From positions 30,158,102 through 30,222,101 of the forward strand of contig NC_134850.1 of the NCBI RefSeq assembly GCF_965363235.1: DNA of 64,000 bases, read 5' to 3'. Under the pieces are notes generated by a model. It was given only the letters and a program-made list of their open reading frames with translations. It searched no databases and was not told the DNA's origin. The position numbers and the translations under genes were made by a program. The DNA is from Mytilus galloprovincialis. Lineage: Eukaryota > Mollusca > Bivalvia > Mytilida > Mytilidae. Positions 12,851 through 25,500 of this stretch are shown here, piece by piece; position 1 is the stretch's first letter; each line of letters opens with the position of its first letter.

Positions 12851-13315
12851 GAAATAATTATATTTGACGATATTGAACACTTGTCAAGTTTTCATTTCAG
12901 TATATTTACGTAGTCAAATTCATAAAACAAACTCCAATTAATTGCCACATAAATACACTTTGGTATATACTTTGATTTGAAGTTCTTGCACATTGATCAG
13001 TGAATGTGCATTTGCATAGTCTATGAATAGATTATAGTATTCTCAACCAAGCTGGTTTAATGGCTAGCCAAGACTCCCGCTTTCTGGTAGACCGAATTAT
13101 ATTTGACGATATTGAACACTTGTCAAGTTTTCATTTCAGAATATTTACGGATTCAATTCATAAAACAAACTCTAATTAATTGCCACATAAATACATTTTG
13201 GCATATTATAGATCTTCACAGTATACATGTACTTTGATTTGAAGTTCTTGCACATTGATCAGTGAATGTTCATTTGCATAGTCTATGAATAGATTATAGT
13301 ATTCTCAACCAAGCT
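12814..13315. repeat. Direct tandem duplication, about 239/263 bp
   Basis: Copy 1 starts 'tggtttaatggctagccaag' at 12814 and copy 2 starts with the same word at 13053. They are nearly identical, except that copy 2 has about 24 extra bases ('tagatcttcacagtatacat' region, 13208-13231). The 3' end of each is 'attctcaaccaagct'. Confidence 0.9.
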
Positions 13316-14005
13316 ATTTATGACAAATATCATCAGCATTACTTGAATTAATCATGGATGTTCTATTTTGATAACAATCTACATAAGCTTTTGCTAACCA
13401 CGGATAGATAAGATTGTTAAGATATGACAATTCCTTTGTTGTTTTGGTTTCGGCCGTAAAAATCCTTGCCAAAGTAAGGCACCCGTTTACTTCTACGGAA
13501 AGTAGAAGTACGCAGCCACATCCAAACTGAACGGTTAACTAAAATTCGATGCTTTTTCCAGAGATGTGGCGCTCTCTGATTGGTCCATAAGTTACTTGGT
13601 GTATTGTAACATAACTGTTCTTATCTAACATAAATTCCTTTTCCAGAGGCTGTCTTTCCACTATAATTTACAGTAGACCCCTAATTTGAAGAAAGCATAT
13701 ATTGTATTCATTGTTGCAAACATCAATCAATATAAAACAATTCTTAAACAATTTATAAAACTAATTTATAATTCACAAGTCAGAGATTTAATTTCGAAAT
13801 TATGTAAATAAACAAATAATTAATTATAAAAATAAATTCAACATTTTGGCCTTAAAATTTCTCATTTTCATCAGCTGTTGGCATCGGTGTCGTTTTTGTT
13901 GTTGTAATGTCGGTATTATGATTGTTTTTATCATTTTCGAACAAAAAAAATATGTTTCGTGATAAAGGATGTTTGCTATACTCTGATTCAAAATAACAAG
14001 CTTTT
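13316..14005. other. No gene recognised
   Basis: Mixed AT-rich sequence with one slightly GC-richer patch (13450-13620). No coding features are supported. Confidence 0.4.
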
Positions 14006-14009
14006 TAAA

Positions 14010-14220
14010 AACTGTTATAAAAGAGGAGCGAAAGATACCAGAGGAACAGTCAAACTCATAAATCGAAAATAAACTGATAATGCCATGTCTAACAATGAAA
14101 AAGACAACAGACAAATAGTAGTATGCAAAAAAAAACAACATAGAAAACAGTAAAGACTGCACAACACGAACCCCACCAAAAATTCGGGATGATTTCATGT
14201 GCTCCGGAAGGGTAAATTAT
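14010..14220 (+). repeat. Probable mussel interspersed repeat
   Basis: The sequence 'gatgccagaggaacagtcaa'-like text through 'ataaactgataatgccatgt' and 'cgaaccccaccaaaaattcg' to 'gtgctccggaagggtaa' matches a dispersed Mytilus repeat as I remember it. It is single-copy within this window. The minus-strand ORFs at 13824-14198 and 14195-14476 are attributed to it. Confidence 0.45.
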
Positions 14221-14869
14221 AAATTGATAGTACAATGTATGTAAACAAAGGACCTAACAAGCAAAAAAAAAATGAGAGGTCCATGTGCTTGTTCTTGAAA
14301 TGTTTAATTATAAGCTGTTGAAAATTAGGCGGGAAATAGTTGAAACTTCTCATACATTTAACATTGGCACCCTTCTTGCCTTTAAAAAGTATGAAAAAAT
14401 AACAAGGATATAATAGGATTATTATACAAAATGTAATGGAAAAAAATAAAAGAAAAGGTGGGGTTAACGGGTACATTTTATAATTATACTAAATGGAAAC
14501 AACCAGATGATTCCAAACATCTGGCAAAAATTCAAAAACAAAAGGAACCAACATCTAAAAAGAAAATTTAAGAACCGGAAATATTCTAGACAAGTGTCTT
14601 TTAAAGTCACTCAAAATAGACCTTTTCCAGTGCAACCTGATAATAGTTTTGATCATTTTAATACTTTTCCCTAGCACTGAGACACCCCCTCCTTCAAAGT
14701 TAATGACTGTCCTCGATGAATCCGGAGAGTGGGTCAGTTAATAGTCGGAAGAATGAGAGGTGAAATGAGTTTAGTATTTCAGTTAAACAGTTTGAAATTA
14801 CTGATATTTATTTACGGGTTATTGCAATTGTTTGTAGTGTTTCAAATTATGTAAGGGTTCTCCTATTTA

Positions 14870-15255
14870 CAACCACTGGGTCGATTCCACTGCTGGTGGG
14901 TTTTTTATTCCCCAATGGTATCACCAGCCCTGAAGTCATCACTTCTGTGTTGATATGAATTATCATTGATATGGTCATAATTATAAATTAACTGTTTACA
15001 AAACTTTACATTTTTTAAGTACTAATACCTCAGGAATAGATTACCTTAGATGTATTTGGCAAAACATTTAGGAGTTTTTGGTCCTCAATGGTCTTCAACT
15101 TCGTATGGTACTTTATTTGGCTTTTCTTCTTTTTTTTTTTTTTTGTTTTTTTTACTTTTTTAGATTCGAGCGTCACTGATGAGTTTTTTTGTAAACGAAA
15201 GGCGATTCTGGAGGAAACACAAAATTTCCATCCTGGTTTCTGTATTGAGTTTATT
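14870..15255 (+). repeat. SINE-like repeat, E family, near full length
   Basis: It starts 'accactgggtcgattccact' and passes 'ggtatcaccagccctgaagt' and 'aatagattaccttagatgta'. It ends in 'gattcgagcgtcactgatga' and 'gagtttattt'. Other copies are at 15575-15905 (reverse), 16610-16905, 55805-55915, 58245-58430, 58590-58690 and 63895-64000. Confidence 0.75.
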
Positions 15256-15574
15256 TAAACAAATTTGAAAAATAATCATTATACTGAGTCAAATTAGTAG
15301 GTATTTTCTAAGTAGTTCGACCGGAAGTAAGGGCGGGAACCTCAGTCGAAATTGATGATAAGGTGAATAAGACAAATGTCGGCCTTGTTACAGGCACGTG
15401 GAAGGGTTGTGGAATTTTTCTCACCGTGCTAAGAGCGTGGAATTCTCACTACGCGACGCATATGAAATAACGTACCCAGTCCGACCTTTCTTGGCTGCGT
15501 ATTTATACATCCCGAAAATCCAAATGGACCCCTTCTGTATAGTTATCAAAGGTACAAGGCTTTTAATTTGTTAC

Positions 15575-15905
15575 GCCACACGCGCGTTTCGCCTACATAA
15601 GACTTATCATTAACGCTCAGATCAAAATAGTTAGAAGTCAATCAAGTATAAAGTAAAAGAACATTGAGGACCTAAAATTCCCAAAATTTGTGCCATATAC
15701 GGCTACGGTAATCTATGGTAATATGGTATAAGAACATCCTTAGTATTTCGAATAATTCATACTTTTGCAACCAGTGATTTTATTAAAATGACCATACAAT
15801 TGATATTCATGTCAACACCGAAGTGCTGACTACTGGGCTGGTGATACCCTCGGGAACGAAACTTCCACCAGCAGTGGCATCGACCCGGTGGTGTATATAG
15901 TTAGC
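15575..15905 (-). repeat. SINE-like repeat, E family, reverse copy
   Basis: The reverse of the element at 14870-15255: 'acgcgcgtttcgcctacata' near its left end and 'ccaccagcagtggcatcgac' at 15867-15886. The two copies face each other tail to tail, about 320 bases apart. Confidence 0.75.
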
Positions 15906-16609
15906 AAAGGTACCACGCTTATAATTTGATACGCGTTTGAAGCATTGATGGGTTGGCTACATTGCATTCTTCAAAATTCTTTGTTTTGTTAACCATTTTA
16001 TTTTCTTATTAAGCCAATAAACGGTGTTAATGAATGTGGGTGTTAACTAAATATACATGGGGTTAATAAATGCGGTTGTTAGTTAAATTGATAATTATCT
16101 AAGCAGGTAAATCATCAACTCTGAGATTCCTGTTAATATGCTATTAAACTTGCCAATGTCACATGCAATAGAAAGCAAGTTATCATTTATATATGCGGCT
16201 GCAAAAGTGTACAAAGCCAATATTGAAAAGGGAAACAATAAATGTATGTATGTATTTACAACATCAAAATTAAAACAGGTAGCAATAAATGTAATATATT
16301 ATCACTTTTATTGTTTCCTTTTTTTAATTGCTGATGTGTGTACGCTTTTTCATGCGTTTATATGATTATTTCATCAGACTCAAGCTAGCGTCCAATATTA
16401 TACAAGTGACCAATCAATCTAACAACCAATCTATCAAATTTAGCAATGAGTGGAAACCACAACAGACGTCTTGAAAAAAAATTTCTGTTAAAATAAAAAA
16501 AAAATCGATCTCTCAGTACGGTATATATTGTGTTTCAATGAATAAATTACCAGAGATATCCAGCAAATGAAGAGAAATGTGGAAACAATTACACCAATGG
16601 TGTCTTTAT

Positions 16610-16905
16610 ATGTATCACCAGCCCGGTAGTCGTCACTTCTGTGTTGACTTGAATTATCATTGATAGTGTTCATAATTATAAATTAACTGTTAACAAAATT
16701 TAGAATTTTTGAAATAATAAGGTTTTTCTACCTCAGGAATAGATTACCTTAGCTGTATTTGGCAAAACTTTTAGGAATTTTTAGGCCTCAATGCTCTTCC
16801 AATTTCGTTCAGTTTTTTAATTCCAGCGTCACTGATGAGTCTGTTGTAGACGAAACGCGCGTCTGGCGTTAATATAAAATTTCAATTATCTATGATGAGT
16901 TTATT
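16610..16905 (+). repeat. SINE-like repeat, E family, 5'-truncated
   Basis: It begins within 'tatcaccagcccggtagtcg' and ends with 'gacgaaacgcgcgtctggcg' (16850-16869) and 'gatgagtttatttt'. The part left of 'tatcaccag' is missing. Confidence 0.7.
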
Positions 16906-16909
16906 TTTC

Positions 16910-18295
16910 ACAATCGGGAAATGAACATGTTGGAAAAATAACCATATTTTGACGGCTTCTTTACATTTTTTGTGTTTTCCAAACTCTAAACCTACCATAT
17001 CGTAAACTTGGGACAATTATTACAAATAGATATTAAGGACGTCTATCTCCTTTGAATATAATGGCTATATAGTAGCACATGGTTGACAAGAAATAAAAAT
17101 AAAGTAAACAAATTGAATTAAAAATAAATAAGAATAAAGTAAACAAATTTAATTAAAAATAAATAAGAATATGTGTACATGTCAGCAGTTCTTTTGCGCC
17201 AATTACCGTTTTTCAGGGGTATCATTTGCGCCAAAATTTTCTCCCGTGTACATGATGATTTGCTCGCAAAATCATATACCATATTCAATGAACCGTTAAA
17301 ATGTTCAATTAAGAAAGATCCCATTATAATGAATAGTAATGCTAAGTTTCAAGCTGATCTCACTACCACTTCATCTTCTACTTCATTCATCAAAAACGTT
17401 AAATTTAAGGCTGATGCAGTCGGCATGGACGAACGGACTGACAAAAGAACGGCCAAACGAACGAAAGTTCGAATGAACGATCACGTAGACCAAAGTATAT
17501 CATGATTTACTATCGTAAGTCGAGCAAAAAATATATGTTAAATGTGAGATGACCTAAATTTGTTCCTTAGTACAATGTATATGTTTTCAAAGAAATGAAA
17601 TAAAAAAAATATTTGACACTGGCTTTATTTAGATGTTTGGACATTTTTTCGAATTGCTGGTACGTTTTTTTTAATATTTTTTTCTTTTTCTTTTTACTAG
17701 TTGATATCAATATGCTGGCATTTAGCAAGCAATCTAGTTTATTCAGATATAGATGTCATTAGTGTTGATGTATCCCGTTTTCGCTTCAAATGCTGGACAT
17801 CTGTGGTCATTTGAACGTTAAAATACAATACAACTATATATCGTACTGGTAGCTACAATACTTTTTATATCCGAACGTATTTTCATAATAGGGTTTTGTA
17901 GTTTTCACATATACTGCATTATAATTTTTGACAAATGGATTCTCATTGCTAACTTTAGTGACCGATCGAATCGGTCATTAGCTTGATTAGCACTAGATTG
18001 AGTGTGGTTTTATTTCTTGTGTTCAGAATCGTTTCTCATAATGATCCAGCGCTCTCGAAAGAATAACCGTTGACTAATATCTAGACGATTTATTGACTGT
18101 ATGCAATATGTAAGCATCTGATCAAGGTGATATTAAACACAACCAATATGACTTAAACAAGGTTCATGTTGTTACGAGCGATTACATTAAACGAAATGAT
18201 TTTATGATATTAAAGCTTATCATACTCTCTACTAGAAAAAATACGCGACAGTCTTTTGTAACGCTTCGTCAGCTGCGAATGTCATATCGCTATAG
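16910..18295. other. No gene recognised
   Basis: It includes a short tandem 'aataaataagaataaagtaaacaaatt' pair at 17090-17170. The overlapping ORFs 17118-17324 (-) and 17173-17505 (+) have low-complexity, Lys/Arg/Thr-rich ends and no recognisable features. I see no supported gene. Confidence 0.4.
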
Positions 18296-18299
18296 ACTT

Positions 18300-19050
18300 A
18301 CTAGATGTTTTTGGACATGCTCAGAGAGAGATCTTTGTACTTGCTCAGGAAGAGATCCTTGTACTTGTTCAGGGTGAGATCTTTTCACTTGTTTTTGGTT
18401 GAAACTTTGTACATGCCCAAACTTAATGTTTGTACATGCTCAGGGTGTGATCTTGTCGTGATATAATAAGGGCGAGATCCTTGTACATGCCACCAAATCT
18501 TTGTCGAGACATGTTCGGGACAATCTTTTGTACTTGCTTTAACATGATATGTTTGTACATGTTTGGGGCGAATTTTGTACATGCTCTTGGATAGAATTTT
18601 GTTCATGCTCGGGGCGAGATTTTTGTACATGCCCCGGTCTAAAATGTTGTACTTGATCGGGAAGTATTCAGTGTTTCTGTTGTTTCGTTGTTTTCCTCTT
18701 ATAGTTGATGTGGTTACCTCAGTTTTAGTTTGTAACCCGGATTTGTTTTCTTTCAATCGATTTATGACTTTCGAACAGTGGTATACTACTGTTGCATTTT
18801 TTATGTACATGCTCTAATGATATCTTTGAGCATGACCAGGGCGAGTTGTTTGTAGATACTTGGGGAAATATATATGAACATCCTTGGTGGCATATTTTTC
18901 TAAATGCTCTGGGTGATATCTTTGAACATACCTAGGGCGAGATTTCTGTCGTCATATGCTCGGGATTTATAATTTGAATATGCTCAAGACGAAATATTTG
19001 CACATGCTCGGGGCGATATCATAATCCGTACGTAGGACGAAATCGTTGTC
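18300..19050. repeat. Degenerate 24-30-bp minisatellite split by a C-family insertion
   Basis: Units of the form 'ctcagggagagatctttgta' plus 'cttg' recur about every 24 bases from 18318 and loosen to about 30 bases later. A block at 18668-18800 matching the C-family end ('cagttttagtttgtaacccg') interrupts the array. The array resumes with 'tgtacatgctctaatgatat'. The 141-codon minus ORF (18385-18810) is the array read through. Confidence 0.8.
18668..18800 (-). repeat. C-family repeat inserted in the minisatellite
   Basis: It matches 'cggttttagtttgtaacccg' and 'gacttttgaacagcggtata' of the copies at 5690-6015 and 60140-60555. Array units lie on both sides. Confidence 0.65.
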
Positions 19051-19504
19051 CTAACATGGACGGATAAATTACTTCGATAATTGTTTACACTGAAGATAAT
19101 CTTAACTTCTATATTTGAATGTACACCTGTTTCACTAAAACATGTGTTTTAATGTCTATTTTGAAACAATTTTCTGCAGAACATAATAGTCATGTTGCTT
19201 CATTTCTAAGTCTTTTTGTATATTTTGTAGATATTCCCACGAGTTTCTGAATGAAAACTACAAGAAGCAGGAAATTTAACAGTGAAATATTTATCTCGTT
19301 CAATTTTCCTAAACAATTCACCTGCCATGCTTTATTTGAATCATCATCTTTTCTATCGTACGTCCGTTCGATCATTAAAGTCCCGCAACGGAACAAAATT
19401 ATGAGATAATAAGAACAATTAGTTAATTTCCATGAAGAGTGGTTATAGAAATAGATAATTGAAAAGGAGAATTGTAATGACAAACCCAACACTCCTACGG
19501 CTTA

Positions 19505-19520
19505 ACCAATAATATATAAA
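19505..19520 (+). promoter_or_regulatory. CCAAT and TATA motifs upstream of the 110-aa peptide gene
   Basis: CCAAT at 19505-19509 is followed by TATAAA at 19515-19520, 48 bases before the ATG at 19568. Initiation about 25-30 bases downstream of the TATA box would leave a 5' UTR of only about 20-25 bases. This is a sequence motif only, with no expression evidence. Confidence 0.45.
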
Positions 19521-19567
19521 TATTGTTCATACATAACTATTGTCCCATTTAACTCACAGTAATCATC

Positions 19568-22500
19568 ATGCATCATATTCCTACTACAATTCTAATTACG
19601 TGTGTGATTTTAGGTTTCGTAAACTGTGATAGTTCACTTCGACCTCTTCGAAGTGGTTTCTTTCGTAAGGTAAGTTTAAGACATCATATTTTTTACTTAT
19701 TTATTTATTTTGATCTTGAAAAGCAGTTGATAAATCTTTCGAAGTGTGAAACATAGAGTTATTCTCTTTTTTAATTTTTAACTTGTATTCCTTACAAATT
19801 AATATATCAAAATTGAAGTTGTTGCTAATTTTTTCTGTATTTACAATTTATAACACAAAAACTAGAAATACATTTTTTTAGCATCTTTAAATATGGTTTG
19901 CTATACATATACTAATTTTGGGTCATGTTGGGTATTTTATGGCATCTCTTTTTTATTTACAAAAAGTAATTATCAAGAATAAAAAAAACTTAAATTTCGA
20001 TGCAAAACAATTGCAATGCACCAAAATAAAATCGTGAATTCAAAATATCCATTTTAAACGCACAAATTCTTGCAACTCAACTTACAAAAATTACATGCAA
20101 ACATTGTTTGTCTTAACTTTGAATGAAATGCATTCCTCATTACAAACTAAAATGTGCTTATTCGTTGTACAAAAAGATGTAGGACATTAAAAAACTTTTT
20201 CTTGTGCTGCACGTAAACAGACGGTTTTAACAGTTTTTTCTAAAGAAAACTAAGATTTTCTCATCTTCTGCATACGTGAAATGGAACAAACCAGGTCGCA
20301 AAAAAAGTATATGAATTATTGAATATTTCGGTCACATGTGATTCAGATTTTTTTGAAACAAGACATGTTTTTCATTCAGGAAGAAGAACGTTGAACTTAT
20401 TAAAATAAACATCTGATTTTTTTATGGAGCTTTTTTTTTAATGTAACACATATTAAAGAGTCGTAAAGGTGTATTAAAATCAATCGAAAAGTGAAAAATA
20501 GCGTAGGGCGGCTGATACAATCAGTAACTAACACTTTCCTAGCATATATATCTTACAAGTGTTAGAATGATAATAGAACTTTCAAAACTTGAGGCCCAAG
20601 TGAGTATACAATCCGTGATATATTTTTTTAAAAATTAAATTCAGCAACGTACAACGAAACAGCAGGGGTACAAACCGATTGCTAGTATATAAAAAAAACA
20701 TCTTCAGTAACATATAGTGTTCAGTAGGGATATCGACAAGAGATAGTAATAAAAACTGTATCGACCCAGTAAATCACATGCAGGAACAAAACGTGATTAA
20801 TGCGGGGTATCGAACCAGTAATTACAAATATTACCTCCAGGGGTATGGGGTATCGATCGAGCACAAATAGCACTTATAAACTGTAATAAGTATGGCTTCG
20901 ATGTTTGAAAACATTCACAGACATTTTATTATTTGCAATAAACCTTTTTAAAAATCGATTAAGTTCGTTTTACAAAGAAGCATATGTGATAAAGATATAT
21001 TTCTTTTCGCCTGTAAAAAAACATGAAATAATGTCTACAGCTATATGGTGATGCAACATTCAATTTGATGTTATTATTAAGTAGTTAATAAAGTTATCGA
21101 AAATGTATCAGTTCATTCGACTGGCTTGAGGTTTTCATCCTTAACGATTTAAGATTACAATATACTTTCTTTAAGATTTATAAAAGGTTCGAACAAGTTG
21201 AAATCGATGCAATCCTCAACTTAGTGTATTGACCTTTGTTTTTTTGTATGTCAATGTCTGTGTCTAATACATGTGACCTATTGGATCTGAATTATGACCT
21301 CAATTGTGTTGTGTCTTGTGTCTAATGAACTATTGAATCTGAACAAGTTTCAATCATCTTAATCCCTTTTGGGATGGGTTTGTATTAGTAATTATGTGGT
21401 CAATAGTTAGTCTTGACAATCCGGACAATGTAAATCTTTTTAAATGAACAAATACTCGAACATAATTCTTGAATTCTTTAGTACTGGGCATTGATTTATG
21501 GACAACAACTATTCTATGCAAAAAAATATCTATGAGTTTGATAAACACAGCATAGTTACATTATATCGGAACGGCAGATGCAAAAAGTAATTCTTTTTAA
21601 AATTTGCTGTTACGTACACGATTGCAAACTCCATTACAATTTTTTATTGCGATTAAATCCGAACGGCATAAACCAAAAAACTGCTGCAGACGATAACAGA
21701 AACAATGAACACACATACCATGTATCTGCAGAAATGAAAGTCGGTACCAAATATGTAAAATTTACCCGTTTTTTTTCAATCAAATTTGCGTTTTGGCATC
21801 GACTTTTCCAGTGAGAGCAAATTGCAATACAGATAAGGATAGAAAAACAGACATCGGTGTCAATATAAAAAGAGAGGACTTTAAAGAATTTTAAGTTCAA
21901 CTTTCCTCTTTGTTTTTTTATAATGTAGAAAATCAAATAATACATATTGGTTTATATCACCTTTACAATAAAACAATGCATGCAAATAAATTACTATCAA
22001 CTTTTAACTCACTCCAGAACAGAGCATTAAACGTAAATATTAGCTCTTAAACCTATATAATTTTGGGATGTACGCGTTTTTGATAAATGTGAATCCAATA
22101 CCTATACATCATTGTTTACATTCGTTTGATGTGTTTGAGCTTTTGATTTTACAATTTTGATAGGAACTTTCCGTTTTGAATTTTCCTCGGAGTTTAGTAT
22201 TTTTGTGATTTTACTTTCAACTTCTCCATTTTTCACATCATGTAAAGATCGTACGACATCAATTCAAGAAACTATTTTAAATAATAATTGAATATTTCGT
22301 TACGTGATTTATTTTAAATTACATCACAACAAACTCTCAATTCCATGTTAATTGACGGTACCCCAGGTCATAAATTGAATGATTATTACTAACGCTTTAG
22401 CAATTACACTGATTCAGGATTTTTTTGCATCTCTGGCAGATTTAAAGGTCAACATCTTATAAAGTATTTTTAAGTTAAAAAAAAAGATTTGAAAATAAAT

Positions 22501-25500
22501 TCACTGGTGCTTTAATGCAAAGCCCGCGGTGAAAATTATGAAGTTTTTTTTATTAGTTGAGGTTTGCACAGTTTTAACGATGAAAAATAGACATTAATCC
22601 ATCTCCTTAAATGTCGTTTCTGTAAACTTTTCAATCACACTTTAAGATTGTAAATTCGTTATAACCAATTGAGACTGAAAACTCAAGTGTATAAAAGAGA
22701 TATATCAAGATGGCCTATCAAAAGCTCAAGTGTATAAAACAGATATATGAAGATGGCCTATTAAAAGCTCAAGTGTGTAAAACAGATATATTAAGATGGC
22801 CTATTAAAAGCTCAAGTGTATAAAAGAGATAAATTAAGATGGCCTATTAAAAGCTCAAGTGTATAAAAGAGATATATCAAGATGGCCTATTAAAAGCTTA
22901 AGTGTATAAAAGAGATATATTAAGTTGGACTATTAAAAGCTCAAGTGTATAAAAGAGATATATTAAGATGGCCTATTAAAAGCTCAAGTGTATAAAAGAG
23001 ATATATTAAGATGGCATATTAAAAGCTCAAGTGTATAAAAGAGATATATTAAGATGGCCTATTAAAAGCTCAAGTGTATAAATGAGATATATTAAGATGG
23101 CCTATTAAAAGCTCAAGTGTATAAAAGAGATATATTAAGATGGCCTATTAAAAGCTCAAGTGTATAAAAGACATATATTAAGATGGCCTATTAAAAGCAA
23201 AAGTAAAATCGTAATCTTCAAGGAGTATTGTATATGAACAAAATATATGTGTGATATACTTGAATAAAAAAAGAATATGTGTCTATAGGACACAAAGCCC
23301 AGCGAATTCTTCTATTTAGTTTTTCCACGTTCACTGAACTGCTAAATCTAGGTCAACACCTTAATTTGACATATATTTCAAAAAGATACAAGATGTAGTA
23401 TGAGTGCAAATGAGACAACTCTCCATCCAAGTCACAATTTGTAAAAGTAAACAATTATATGTCAAATTACGATCCTTAACACGGAGCTTTGGCATACACT
23501 TAACAGCAAGCTATAAAGGGTCATTTTAAAAAGTTCACATTATAATAAACATGTATAAAATTAAAAGTGACCCAAACTTCAGGGTTAACGTTCTAAAACT
23601 AAAATGTTTACTTGATACAAGACGACCAAACGAATGGACAAACCTGCCTTTTACATATTTCGGAGTTTAGTATTGTCACTGAACTAGTACACATTTTTGT
23701 TTAGGGGCCGGCTGAAGCACGTCTATTGGTAAGGTATTTTCTTGCTATATTGAAGACCAATTGATTGCTTTCGGCCGGTTTTCTCACTTCGGTCGGATTG
23801 TAGTCTCTTGGACACATTCCACATTTCTCAATTTTATACCAGAATTCGTAATGCTTTCTGTTCGTTGTTCCATTGGTTGATTACAATAAGAAACTGAACG
23901 TTATCTTCCGTGACAATCTGTTCCTGGCATTCTTCATTTTTTGCCCTAATGCTTACATTTAAAAACCTTTTCAAAAATCCGTAGTGAACCAAATGGATAG
24001 GATTGTTTATTAAATTTTTAATTCGTTATGAAAAATTATGCATTGTTTGGTATATTTTAGAAATGTCCATTTAACAAGCTTATACCATTTTCACTGCGGC
24101 ATTTGCATCCAACCTTTTCTGCATGTGTTCAAATTCAAATGTTTATAAGAAAGAAAGAGAAACAAATGTTCTACCCCTATAACAAAGAAAAAGGAATACC
24201 AACCATTTCTACAGAGTGAGAGTGAGATAACTGTTTGCTCTTACATGAGTTAGCAGTAGAATTAGAACAACGTTTAAAGGAATACTTCTCAAGATATTCT
24301 ACTTGAAAATTGTATATAAAAGTAAAATTACTCAAAAAAACGATCGCCGAGGAAAATTCAGAATGGAAACTCCCTTATCAAATGGCAAAATCAAAAGCTC
24401 ACACATATTAAACGAATGGATAACAACTGCCATATTCCTGACTTTGTACAGACATTTTCTTATGTAGAAAATAGTTAATTAAACCTAGTTTTAAAGCTAG
24501 CTAAACCTCTCTATTGGATGACAATAGCATCAAATTACATTATATTTACAATGATATGTGAATGAAACAATCAAATATAATAGGTAAAAACTTCAAAAAT
24601 AGTGGTACAGCACTGTTATAATCTCAATCACTAAAGTGTAACCTCTTCTTGACCCTGACTATATAATTTGCATTATAACTATTAGTATATTATATTTAAT
24701 TGTCTTTGTTGTAATCAGCAAAGAAAAGAAAACGGTTCTGGTTTTGTAGGGAAAACCTGTTTCTGATATTGAATGTAAATCAGGTAGGGTCTATAGGTTA
24801 TTTCTAGCAGAGTACGTCATCTTTGGTTTTATTTTATAGCATTGAGTAATTCATTAACACTATTGTTTATATAGTTACTGCATGGGGTCTGGATTGGGTT
24901 GAGAATAATACGGGCTTTATCTTTAAAAGAATTAAAGAATAGTGAAAAATAGGTCAAAACAATAAAGAATAGTGAAAAATAGGGCTAAATAATAAAGAAG
25001 AGTAAAAAATAGGTCAAAACAATAAAGAATAGTGCAAAATAGGGCTAAATAATAAAGAATAGTAAAATATAGGCCAAAACAATAAAGAATAGTGGAAAAT
25101 AGGGCAAAACAGTAAAGAGTAGAAAAACAGGGACAAAAACGTAAAGAATAGAGAAAATTTACCTAACAAATAATATAGTATAGAAATGAAGGACACACCT
25201 TCAAGAACCTCATAACTGACCATCAAGGGAGCAGATGTTATTATATTATTGATATAATAATGATGCAGTGACCACATAATTGTGTTTTGATCTATAATTC
25301 GTGACTCATTATAACGAGGATGACTTAACTTGGCCTTTAAGTACATAATTCGTGTTTATAAATATCGAAAAAAATTACAGAGATGTAATATGATTGCCAA
25401 TGAGACAAATAGACTATTTTCATATTCCCGATTTTTGTCTCCGGAATATCGACCGGTTACCTTCTCTGTGGTAGGATATCCTGGTTCTCGATAAGGTACA

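Noticed and set aside
13824..14476. Two adjoining minus-strand ORFs (124 and 93 codons)
   Set aside because: They overlap a dispersed repeat and are Phe/Leu/Ile-rich from AT-rich DNA. No splice context was found.
18385..18810. 141-codon minus-strand ORF with MYK...KHVQ repeats
   Set aside because: It is the 24-30-bp minisatellite plus an inserted C-family repeat. There is no independent coding evidence.
22678..23196. Regular array that might suggest a CRISPR
   Set aside because: Units are contiguous with no unique spacers, and the setting is an animal genome. It is a minisatellite.
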